In this document: piece after piece, positions 1 to 6,868 of the stretch
Layout of the letters: each line of letters begins with the position of its first letter
Position numbering within the stretch: the first letter of the stretch is position 1
Assembly (NCBI GenBank): GCA_035649235.1
Contig: DASRJX010000196.1
Location: 1 to 11,782 of the forward strand
Reading direction: 5' to 3'
Origin: DASRJX01 sp035649235
Lineage (GTDB): Bacteria > Acidobacteriota > Polarisedimenticolia > Gp22-AA2
Length of the DNA: 11,782 nucleotides
Notes under the pieces: generated by a model
The model's database searches: none
Told to the model about the DNA's origin: nothing
What the model saw: only the letters and a program-made list of their open reading frames with translations
Made by a program: the position numbers and the translations under genes

Positions 1-33
1 TCTCGACGGCGGGGGGGTCCGCCACCCATCCGG

Positions 34-534
34 TCACGCCGCCCTAGCGCGGACCTTCCGCCCGGGCCGGGCGCGCCGCACCCAGGCGGCGCGGAGTGAT
101 CCCAGCAGTTGATTCACGGGATGGTGTCGCGGCAGGAACGCGATCACCGGGCGACGCCGGAACCCCAGCCGGCGCAGCGCCTCGACCAGTCCCGGGTGAT
201 TCGGATCCAGCCGCAGACCGCGCACGAACGTCCGGAAGGCGTGCGCCCGGTCGCCCTGCCTCAGGCAGACACGGCCGAGATTCAGGTAGAGGTCGGGCCG
301 GTCCGGATCGGATTCCACGGTGGCCTCGCAGATCTCTCTCGCGTCGCGCAGCCGATCGGAGGCCATGGCGAGGCAGAGACCATAGTGCGACATGGCCGCG
401 ATCTGGAGGGGCGAGCGGGTACGCCCTTCCATCTCCATGCAGGCCTCGAAGAGCGCGAGCGCCTCGAGGAAATCGCCCCGGGCCACCGATTGCAGCCCCT
501 TGTTGAACGCGCTCTCCGACCGGCGCTCGGGCAT
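34..534 (-). CDS. TPR-repeat protein of unknown function
   Basis: Predicted 166-residue soluble protein. The start is ATG at 534 because CCTCC on the plus strand (540-544) reads as GGAGG five bases upstream; the reading frame stays open further upstream but without a ribosome site. Residues about 10-37, 45-78 and 80-113 look like helical TPR units. The last is the clearest, with a DLYLNLGRVCLRQGD helix A and a GLRLDPNHP end. TPRs usually mediate protein-protein contacts. After the repeats comes a short Pro/aromatic segment (residues 129-145, PVIAFLPRHHPVNQLLG) and a very basic tail (WVRRARPGRKVRARAA). I see no signal peptide or catalytic motif. The gene follows the PpiD-like gene on the same strand after 122 bp and seems to have its own promoter. 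The TPR assignment is fairly secure; the function is unknown. Confidence 0.8.
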   Translation of the reverse strand: MPERRSESAFNKGLQSVARGDFLEALALFEACMEMEGRTRSPLQIAAMSHYGLCLAMASDRLRDAREICEATVESDPDRPDLYLNLGRVCLRQGDRAHAFRTFVRGLRLDPNHPGLVEALRRLGFRRRPVIAFLPRHHPVNQLLGSLRAAWVRRARPGRKVRARAA

Positions 535-551
535 GGAGTCCTCCGCCGGGG

Positions 552-579
552 AATATAGGTCCCGCGGCGCCTGGTTCAA
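552..579 (-). promoter_or_regulatory. Putative sigma-70 promoter for the TPR gene
   Basis: Read on the minus strand, TTGAAC (plus coordinates 574-579) and TATATT (552-557) are separated by 16 bp, close to the housekeeping consensus and AT-rich against a GC-rich background. Transcription would start near 545, leaving a leader of only about 11 nt that begins at the GGAGG ribosome site. That is unusually short, so the true start could differ. Pattern match only. Confidence 0.45.
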
Positions 580-620
580 GTCACAGGCCGGCCAGAGGCT
601 GGGGCCTTGTCGGAGAGGTT

Positions 621-649
621 CGGCGGACGGGCCGGGTACCGGGCCGCCG
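621..649 (-). other. Inverted repeat after the PpiD-like gene
   Basis: CGGCGG (621-626) and CCGCCG (644-649) form a 6-bp stem around a 17-nt loop that itself contains GGTACC. It lies just beyond the stop codon of the minus-strand isomerase gene (657-659). No T-run follows, so this is not a classical intrinsic terminator. It could stabilise the 3' end of the transcript or simply reflect high GC. Confidence 0.25.
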
Positions 650-656
650 GTCGGTC

Positions 657-2558
657 TCAACTCCTGTCGATCGAGTCCACGAGCGGCTGGTTGATCGTGA
701 CCTCCCCCTGGGCCCGGAGCCGGCGCGTGACGGCGCGCAGCAGACGATCCCGCTCCTGCTGGATCAAGGCGTCCCGCGCCGCGTCCCTCTGCGCGTCGAA
801 ATCCTCCCTGTGGTCGCTCCGTTCGCGCACCGCGAGGAGGAGGACGCCGCCCGTGGTCAGGATCGGCTCGCCGATGCGTCCCGGGGCGAGGCTCTCGATC
901 TGGCGCTGGACGGCGGGGTCGCCAGGAAGCCCCGGGATCGGGGCCCCGCGCGCCAGATCGACCTGAGACTTCACGTCGGTCTTGAAGAGCCGGGCCACCG
1001 CCGGGAGACCGGCGGCGCCCGCGCTCTCGAGGCGCTGCTTGACCGCCGCGAGGGCGCGCTCGTCGTCGAGGTCCTTCTCCACCTGAGAGCGCACCTCGCT
1101 CAGGGGCCGGGGCTCGTCGGGCACCGTGCCCGTGACCTGCACCACGACCGGGCCCGAGGGGGTGGGGATCGCCTTGCTGACCTGACCAGGCTGCAGGTCC
1201 ATCATCGCCATCACAACCGCCTGCGAGCCGGGAACCGCCGGCAACGTCCCGCCCGGGTGGACGGGGCCGGTCTCGGAGACGGCGAGCCGCTGCGATTCCG
1301 CCACCGTCTGGAGCCGGCCGCCGGAGGCCGCTGCGGCGAGCGAGGTGGCCCGCTCCAGCCCCTGCGATCGGGAGCGGGCCGCGCGGATCTCCTCGCGGAT
1401 GCGGTCGCGCACCTCTTCGAGCGGCATGACGCGCGGCTCACGCGCGTCGGTCACTTTGATGATGTGGAAGCCGTAGGTCGTGCGCACCAGGTCGCTGACT
1501 GCGCCAACCTGGAGCGAGAAAGCCGCGTCCTCGAATTCCTTGACCATCTGCCCGCGGCCGAAGAAGTTCAGGTCGCCTCCGGAGCCGGCCGTGCTGTCCT
1601 CGGAGTGGGCCCGCGCCAGTGCCGCGAAGTCGGCGCCCGCCTTGGCCCGCTTCAGGACGGCTCGAGCCCTGGCTTCGATGCGCGCGGCCTCCTTGTCGCC
1701 GGCCCCCGACGGGACCTTGAAGAGGATATGGGACGCGCGCCGCTGCTCGCGCGCCGTATAGCGGCTCTCCCGATCGCGATCGTAGGCCGCCTGCACCTCG
1801 GCGTCGGTGACCTCCGCCGCGGCACCGAGATCGGCCGGGCTCAGGATCACATAGATCCCGTTGCGTCCTTCGCCGCGCCGGTAACGGTCCTGGTGCTGCT
1901 CGTGAAAGGTGGCCAATTCGGCATCGCCGGGTGCTTTGCGCGCGGGCAGGCGGGCCGCGTCGACGAGCACGTAATCCACGGTCGTCTTCTGGTTCCGGCG
2001 CAGGAGCTCCTCCTCGACGGCGCCCTCGCTCACCGCCACCCCGTCTCCGACGATGCGGCGGTACTTTTCGGTCAGGAGGCGGCGCCGGATCGAGTCCTCG
2101 TACTGCTCGATGCTCAGCCGGTTGGCGCGGAACAGGCTCCGGTAACGCTCCACGCCGATGAAGTGCCCGTTCTCCTGGAAGGAGGGGTCGCGGGTGATGG
2201 ACTGGGCCAGCTCCTCGGGTGCGATGCGCAGGCCCTGGCGCAGCGCCTCCTGGTAGAGCAGTTCCTCCTCGACGAGGCGCTCGATCGCCTGCCGGCCGAC
2301 CCTGATCAGGCCGCGCTGCTGGGCATACTGCTCGCCGAACATCGACTGGTAGGTGCTGTCGAGCTGCCGGGCGTAGGACTGGAACGTCTGAGCCTCGATC
2401 GTCGTGCCGTTGACCTGGGCGGCCCAGCCACCCGAGGCCTGTCGCGCGCCGAAGACGGCGCCCGTCCAGGAAGCGAACGCCCAGACGACGAACATGAAGA
2501 CCACGACGATCAGGAGCCACTTCAGGTATCGGAACCGCTCTCGCATCTGCTGCAGCAT
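657..2558 (-). CDS. PpiD/SurA-like membrane-anchored peptidyl-prolyl cis-trans isomerase
   Basis: Predicted 633-residue periplasmic folding factor fixed in the inner membrane. ATG at 2558 is chosen because GAGG lies 8 nt upstream; a TTG at 2588 has no ribosome site. The N-terminus is MLQQMRERFRYLKW followed by one membrane segment (about residues 13-29), the layout of PpiD. Residues about 45-200 form the SurA/PpiD-type N-terminal chaperone region (QVNG, ERLVEEELLYQEA). A parvulin domain spans about 270-372, with ASHILF (His277), SEDSTAGSGGDL and TYGFHIIKV (His365), so the family's hallmark residues are kept. In E. coli PpiD the single parvulin domain is reported inactive, so activity may differ here. 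Residues 446-500 and 550-600 resemble the C-terminal half of the parvulin domain again. The length is close to that of PpiD (623 in E. coli). The gene is divergent from the FecR-like gene. The family call is secure; the PpiD name is by similarity of layout, so no symbol is given. Confidence 0.9.
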   Translation of the reverse strand: MLQQMRERFRYLKWLLIVVVFMFVVWAFASWTGAVFGARQASGGWAAQVNGTTIEAQTFQSYARQLDSTYQSMFGEQYAQQRGLIRVGRQAIERLVEEELLYQEALRQGLRIAPEELAQSITRDPSFQENGHFIGVERYRSLFRANRLSIEQYEDSIRRRLLTEKYRRIVGDGVAVSEGAVEEELLRRNQKTTVDYVLVDAARLPARKAPGDAELATFHEQHQDRYRRGEGRNGIYVILSPADLGAAAEVTDAEVQAAYDRDRESRYTAREQRRASHILFKVPSGAGDKEAARIEARARAVLKRAKAGADFAALARAHSEDSTAGSGGDLNFFGRGQMVKEFEDAAFSLQVGAVSDLVRTTYGFHIIKVTDAREPRVMPLEEVRDRIREEIRAARSRSQGLERATSLAAAASGGRLQTVAESQRLAVSETGPVHPGGTLPAVPGSQAVVMAMMDLQPGQVSKAIPTPSGPVVVQVTGTVPDEPRPLSEVRSQVEKDLDDERALAAVKQRLESAGAAGLPAVARLFKTDVKSQVDLARGAPIPGLPGDPAVQRQIESLAPGRIGEPILTTGGVLLLAVRERSDHREDFDAQRDAARDALIQQERDRLLRAVTRRLRAQGEVTINQPLVDSIDRS

Positions 2559-2605
2559 GCTGCGTGCCTCGCGGCCGGCTGGGCCCAATGGATTCGTGAA
2601 GCCGA

Positions 2606-2635
2606 AGTCTACCGACCGGCCGGCCTCGGGAGCAA
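2606..2635 (-). promoter_or_regulatory. Putative promoter for the PpiD-like gene
   Basis: On the minus strand, TTGCTC (plus coordinates 2630-2635) and TAGACT (2606-2611) lie 18 bp apart, giving a predicted start near 2599 and a leader of about 40 nt to the ATG at 2558. The match is partial. Its upstream edge is only 10 bp from the -35 element of the divergent plus-strand promoter. Confidence 0.35.
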
Positions 2636-2645
2636 GTCGCTTTTC

Positions 2646-2673
2646 TTGCCTCCGTCGCGATGCCTCCTATATT
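2646..2673 (+). promoter_or_regulatory. Putative promoter for the FecR-domain gene
   Basis: TTGCCT (2646-2651) and TATATT (2668-2673) are separated by 16 bp. TATATT is one of the few AT-rich hexamers in this stretch. Transcription would start near 2680, giving a leader of about 80 nt that contains two short inverted repeats (2684-2701 and 2706-2720). Confidence 0.45.
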
Positions 2674-2683
2674 GACCTCCTGG

Positions 2684-2720
2684 CCTGTGTCTCAAGACAG
2701 GTCCGTCCGGGCGCTCCGGA
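2684..2720 (+). other. Two short inverted repeats in the FecR-gene leader
   Basis: CCTGT (2684-2688) pairs with ACAGG (2697-2701) across 8 nt, directly at the predicted transcription start. TCCGG (2706-2710) pairs with CCGGA (2716-2720) across 5 nt. The first could be an operator half-site pair or a leader hairpin. Stems of 5 bp are weak evidence in GC-rich DNA. Confidence 0.25.
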
Positions 2721-2748
2721 GGTGCAAGTGACGTGGGGCCCGGGGTTT

Positions 2749-2754
2749 AGGAGG
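2749..2754 (+). promoter_or_regulatory. Ribosome binding site fixing a GTG start
   Basis: A full AGGAGG lies 5 nt before GTG at 2760. It favours that start over the in-frame ATG at 2796, which has only a G-rich run directly upstream. Confidence 0.7.
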
Positions 2755-2759
2755 CCACC

Positions 2760-4244
2760 GTGGACGGTCGCTCGGGCACCGGGGGGGGCAAAGGGATGCG
2801 GCGCAAGGAGGCCCCTCAGATCCTGCTCGACTGGGCGACGATCTCGTATCGCAGCATTTTGCGAACGGTCGTCCTGGTCGTGCTGGCGGGCGCCCTGGGC
2901 GGGCTATTCGTCTTCCTGAAGGCGTCCCTGCGCGGCTCGCCCGAGGAGCTCGCCCTGCTCGACATCGGGCGGGCGGAGCGCCTGCAGCGGGAAGCCGCGA
3001 CCGCCGCCGCCGGGGATCCCACCCGCACGCCGGTCGCCGACCGGGCCGGCCGCCTGCTGACCGAGGCCAGGCTGTCCTTCGACCGCAAGGCCTTCCCGGA
3101 AGCGCGGGCGGCCGCGCAACAGTCGCAGGCCTTCTCCGAGAAAGTCCTGGAAGGCCAGGGGGTGGACACCTTCGCCGCCCGCATCTTCAAGTACGAGGGG
3201 GACGTGAAGGTCAAGCGCTCCAGGGAATTCGTCTGGGAATCGCTCTCGGGAAACACGGCGCTCAGGGTCGGCGATCAGATCAAAACCGCGAGCAGCGGCT
3301 CGGCCCAGGTCATCTACTTCGACGGCACGATCACGACCATCAAGCCCGGGTCGCTCCTGGAGATCCGCGAGCTGTCGGAGGACCCTGCCACCAAGGTGCG
3401 CCGAGTGCAGGAGAAGGTGAACTGGGGCGGCGTATCCGCCTCGACCTCGGGCGGGAACGTGGCGGGATCCGTCCACGAGGTCGCCACGGAATCGGCCACC
3501 ACCCGCTCTTTCAGCAGGGCCCAGTTCGAAGTGGACTACAACGCCGAGAGCCGGGCCACGCGCACGGAGGTGCACAGCGGGACGACGGAGGTCCGGACGG
3601 CCGGCGCGACGCACACGCTGAAGCCGCTGGAGCGGATCGACGTGACCACCGGGCGCGGTGTCACGCGCACGACGCTGCCGCCGGCCCCGGCGCTCCTCGA
3701 TCCCATGGACAGCCGCGTCTTTCTCGCCACGAGCGGCACCCCGGACGTGTCGCTGCGCTGGGCGCAGGTTGTGCCCGCGGGGCGCTATCGGCTGCAGCTC
3801 TCGCGCAGCTCGCTGTTCTCGGCCCTGGTGCTCGACAAGCCCGACGTGCATTCGAGCAGCGTGCGCATTCCCGGCTTGCCGGAGGGGACCTACTACTGGC
3901 GCGTCGCCGCGCTCAAGGACGGCGGAGTGGAGGGGGCGTTCTCGGAGATCCGCCGATTCAAGGTCGCAGGCAAGCGGGACGTGAACCAGGACGACCGGAC
4001 GCCGCCAGCGCTCGAGCTGAGCCAGTTCCTGCCGAGCGGGCACCTGGTGATCATCAACGGCCGCACCGAGCCGGGGACGCTGCTCACGGTCGAGGGGCAG
4101 TCGATCGACGTCTACGACGACGGGACGTTCAACGCCGTCATCCGGATGAAGCGGGAGGGAAAGAACGACATCGAGATCGTCGCTCAGGACAGCTCCGGGA
4201 ACGAGACCCGCCAGCGCCGGAGCGTCTACGTCGACACCTACTAG
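2760..4244 (+). CDS. Membrane-anchored FecR-domain protein with FN3-like and Ig-like domains
   Basis: Predicted 494-residue protein starting at GTG, supported by AGGAGG 5 nt upstream. A short basic cytoplasmic N-terminus precedes one membrane segment (about residues 34-53, ILRTVVLVVLAGALGGLFVF), so most of the protein should face the periplasm. Residues about 60-140 are helical and may hold a TPR-like or coiled stretch. Residues about 145-300 fit a FecR domain: EGDVKVKR, LRVGDQIKTASSGSAQV, FDGTITTIKPGSLLEI, then more beta-rich repeats. Residues about 325-402 resemble a fibronectin III-like domain ending YYWRVAALKDG...FSEIRRFKV. Residues about 412-492 resemble a bacterial Ig-like domain (INGRTEPGTLLTVEGQSIDV, DGTFNAVI, NDIEIVAQDSSGNE). 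There is no cysteine and no catalytic motif. FecR of iron uptake is an anti-sigma factor, but no sigma factor or TonB receptor gene is nearby, so that role is not supported. An envelope structural or sensing role is inference. Confidence 0.82.
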   Translation: MDGRSGTGGGKGMRRKEAPQILLDWATISYRSILRTVVLVVLAGALGGLFVFLKASLRGSPEELALLDIGRAERLQREAATAAAGDPTRTPVADRAGRLLTEARLSFDRKAFPEARAAAQQSQAFSEKVLEGQGVDTFAARIFKYEGDVKVKRSREFVWESLSGNTALRVGDQIKTASSGSAQVIYFDGTITTIKPGSLLEIRELSEDPATKVRRVQEKVNWGGVSASTSGGNVAGSVHEVATESATTRSFSRAQFEVDYNAESRATRTEVHSGTTEVRTAGATHTLKPLERIDVTTGRGVTRTTLPPAPALLDPMDSRVFLATSGTPDVSLRWAQVVPAGRYRLQLSRSSLFSALVLDKPDVHSSSVRIPGLPEGTYYWRVAALKDGGVEGAFSEIRRFKVAGKRDVNQDDRTPPALELSQFLPSGHLVIINGRTEPGTLLTVEGQSIDVYDDGTFNAVIRMKREGKNDIEIVAQDSSGNETRQRRSVYVDTY

Positions 4245-4281
4245 GGACAGGCGCCCGGCACCGGGGGGCGTCGCTTTTCCG

Positions 4282-4306
4282 GCCCGGCGCGTGGGCGCCG
4301 GGCTTT
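4282..4306 (+). terminator. Hairpin terminator after the FecR-domain gene
   Basis: GCCCGGCGC (4282-4290) and GCGCCGGGC (4295-4303) are perfectly complementary 9-bp arms around a GTGG loop, followed by TTT. The T-run is short but the stem is very stable and sits 38 bp after the stop codon, just before the mreB promoter. It separates the FecR-domain gene from the mre operon. Confidence 0.75.
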
Positions 4307-4323
4307 CGATGTGAGTCAAGGAA

Positions 4324-4352
4324 TTGACTTTGCAGGCGCGCGAACCTAATAT
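4324..4352 (+). promoter_or_regulatory. Strong sigma-70-like promoter of the mre operon
   Basis: TTGACT (4324-4329) and TAATAT (4347-4352) are exactly 17 bp apart, the best promoter match in the window. The predicted start is near 4359, giving a leader of about 100 nt before mreB. Its position right after a terminator supports a separate mreB-led transcription unit. Confidence 0.75.
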
Positions 4353-4401
4353 TAGCCGGCGTCCGACAGGGCGTAAGCTATTGCAGGACGGAACCTTGCA
4401 C

Positions 4402-4431
4402 GGCGCGTCCCGGCTGCGGCCGGGTAACGCC
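4402..4431 (+). other. Stem-loop in the mreB leader
   Basis: CCCGGC (4409-4414) pairs with GCCGGG (4419-4424) around a TGCG loop. An outer GGCG (4402-4405) and CGCC (4428-4431) can extend it across a small internal loop. It lies about 20 nt before the mreB ribosome site and has no T-run, so it is not an intrinsic terminator. It may affect translation or RNA stability; no known riboswitch class is recognised. Confidence 0.35.
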
Positions 4432-4450
4432 GGCAGGGCGTGATCCTGAG

Positions 4451-4455
4451 GGAGG
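4451..4455 (+). promoter_or_regulatory. Ribosome binding site deciding the mreB start
   Basis: GGAGG lies 5 nt before GTG at 4461. The alternative starts are worse placed: GTG 4440 has no comparable site, and ATG 4473 would be 17 nt away. Confidence 0.65.
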
Positions 4456-4460
4456 AGCCA

Positions 4461-5504
<1,044 letters not shown>

Positions 5505-5557
5505 TCGGATTGGCCTGCGCCATCCCCCGATCGGACGATCGTGACGGACGGGAAGTC

Positions 5558-6400
5558 ATGCCTCGTGTTCTCTCCCAAGGCAAGCCCTACCTGCTGCTGT
5601 TCCTCCTGCTGTCGATGAACCTGATCCTGATGGCCTCGTCGGTGCGCGGGGTGCAGGGGAACTCCCTGCTCGAGGGCGCGGTCATGAGCATCGCCGCGCC
5701 GTTCCTGAAGAGCGCCTCCTCGTTGAGCTCGGGAGCGGGCGGCCTCTGGACGCGCTACGCGGATCTGCGGGCCGTGGAACAGGAGAACCGGCGCCTGCGT
5801 GCGCAGATCGGATCCCTGACGCTTGAAGCGCGTGCCGCGGAGGAGACGCGCCAGGAAGCCCGCCGCCTGCGGGACCTGCTCGCCCTGCGCGACGAGGCGG
5901 GCCAGGAGGCGCTCGTCGCGGCGCGGGTCATCGCCCGGGGCGCCTCGGGTGCTGCGCGCACGCTCCTGATCGGAACCGGCTCCCGGGACGGCGTGGACGT
6001 CAACCAGCCGGTCGTGTCGCCGCGGGGCGTGGTCGGCCGGGTGATCGAGGTGGCGCCGGGCGTCTCCAAGGTCCAGAGCATCCTCGACCCGAACTCCGGT
6101 GTCGCCGCGATCCTGCAGCGGACGCGCGTCCAGGGCGTGCTCGTGGGGGAGGGGGAGGAGACCTGCCGACTGGAGTTCGTGGGCGAAGGGGCCAGCGTCG
6201 AGGTGGGGGACGTCGTGGTCACGTCCGGCCTCGATGAGATCTACCCGAAGGGGAGGATCCTGGGGCTGGTGGTGACGGTCGGGGAGGCCCAGGGCCTGAC
6301 GCGCTACGTCCAGGTCCGTCCGGAGGTCGATCTGCGCCGGCTCGAGGAGGTGCTGGTGCTGAGAGCGCCGCGTCCGGAAGCGCCAGGAGGCGGGTCATGA
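5558..6400 (+). CDS. mreC: Rod shape-determining protein MreC
   Basis: Predicted 280 residues. MreC is a bitopic inner-membrane protein whose periplasmic part self-associates and activates PBP2-RodA. Residues about 10-28 form the membrane anchor (YLLLFLLLSMNLILMAS). Residues about 66-112 form a coiled coil (LRAVEQENRRLRAQIGSL, then EETRQEARRLRDLLALRDE). Residues about 118-270 form the beta-domain pair of the family, with RGVVGRVIEVAPGVSKVQSI, SGVAAILQRT, VGDVVVTSGLDEIYPKGRILG. ATG 5558 is preferred because it gives the normal short cytoplasmic N-terminus; the ribosome site GGGAAG is weak and close. The 53-bp gap after mreB has no promoter or terminator that I can see. Its stop overlaps the mreD start. 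The call is secure; the start is moderately sure. Confidence 0.94.
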   Translation: MPRVLSQGKPYLLLFLLLSMNLILMASSVRGVQGNSLLEGAVMSIAAPFLKSASSLSSGAGGLWTRYADLRAVEQENRRLRAQIGSLTLEARAAEETRQEARRLRDLLALRDEAGQEALVAARVIARGASGAARTLLIGTGSRDGVDVNQPVVSPRGVVGRVIEVAPGVSKVQSILDPNSGVAAILQRTRVQGVLVGEGEETCRLEFVGEGASVEVGDVVVTSGLDEIYPKGRILGLVVTVGEAQGLTRYVQVRPEVDLRRLEEVLVLRAPRPEAPGGGS

Positions 6401-6864
6401 CGATCCTGCGCGCCGTCCTGGCGCTCGGAGGCGTCTGCCTGCTGCAGATGCTGCTCGGCCTCCATCTTCCCGCGGTCGCCCGGCGCTGCGACCTGTACTC
6501 GATCTTCACCGTCTACATCGCCCTCACGCGGCCGCAGCGTCCCGCCCTGCTCCTGTCGAGCGGCGCCGGCCTGGCGCAGGACGCCCTCGCCGAGGCCGTC
6601 CTCGGGCTCAACGGCTTCAAGAAAACGCTCTTGGCCTACCTCGTCGGGACGCTCGGCTCGCTCTTCATGCTGAATCAGACCATCCCGCGGTTCGGGATCC
6701 TGTTCGCCACGGCCCTGTTCGACCCCCTGGCCGATCTCGCGCTGTCGCTGGCCATGGGACGGCACTTCGTTTTCCCGGGGATCTGGGACGTGCTCCAGAG
6801 CGGCCTCGGCAACGGCCTGGTGGGTCTGCTGGCCTTCTGGATCGCCGCCCGGATTCCATCCTGA
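6397..6864 (+). CDS. mreD: Rod shape-determining protein MreD
   Basis: Predicted 155-residue integral membrane protein, the usual size for MreD, which works with MreC in the elongation complex. Hydrophobic segments lie at about residues 5-23, 32-45, 47-66, 74-92, 98-120 and 134-151. The hallmark GAGLAQDALAEAVLGLNGF is at about 56-74, followed by KKTLLAYLVGTLGS. ATG 6397 overlaps the mreC stop (ATGA) and has AGGAGG 6 nt upstream inside mreC, so it is both coupled to mreC and has a strong site of its own. Identification rests on the motif, topology and position between mreC and PBP2. Confidence 0.92.
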   Translation: MTILRAVLALGGVCLLQMLLGLHLPAVARRCDLYSIFTVYIALTRPQRPALLLSSGAGLAQDALAEAVLGLNGFKKTLLAYLVGTLGSLFMLNQTIPRFGILFATALFDPLADLALSLAMGRHFVFPGIWDVLQSGLGNGLVGLLAFWIAARIPS

Positions 6865-6868
6865 TGCC

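Noticed and set aside
8..23. GGCGG and CCGCC arms beyond the TPR gene stop, a possible terminator.
   Set aside because: The 5-bp stem has no T-run on the minus strand and is cut near the window edge; too weak to list.
2559..2588. A longer start (TTG 2588) for the PpiD-like protein.
   Set aside because: No ribosome site, and it adds ten residues before a normal short cytoplasmic N-terminus; ATG 2558 fits better.
810..2675. A 621-codon plus-strand reading frame opposite the PpiD-like gene.
   Set aside because: It is a mirror of a GC-rich gene: the protein is rich in Arg/Gly/His/Leu with no domain, while the opposite strand encodes a clear parvulin protein.
2760..4244. Reading the FecR-domain protein as an anti-sigma factor of an iron-uptake system.
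   Set aside because: No ECF sigma factor or TonB-dependent receptor is in the window, and the C-terminal FN3/Ig-like domains differ from classic FecR.
5505..5557. Repeated ATCGGA and CGATCG words between mreB and mreC as a possible regulatory site.
   Set aside because: Six-base repeats are expected by chance in this sequence and form no clear stem or operator; the gap is probably just untranslated operon spacer.
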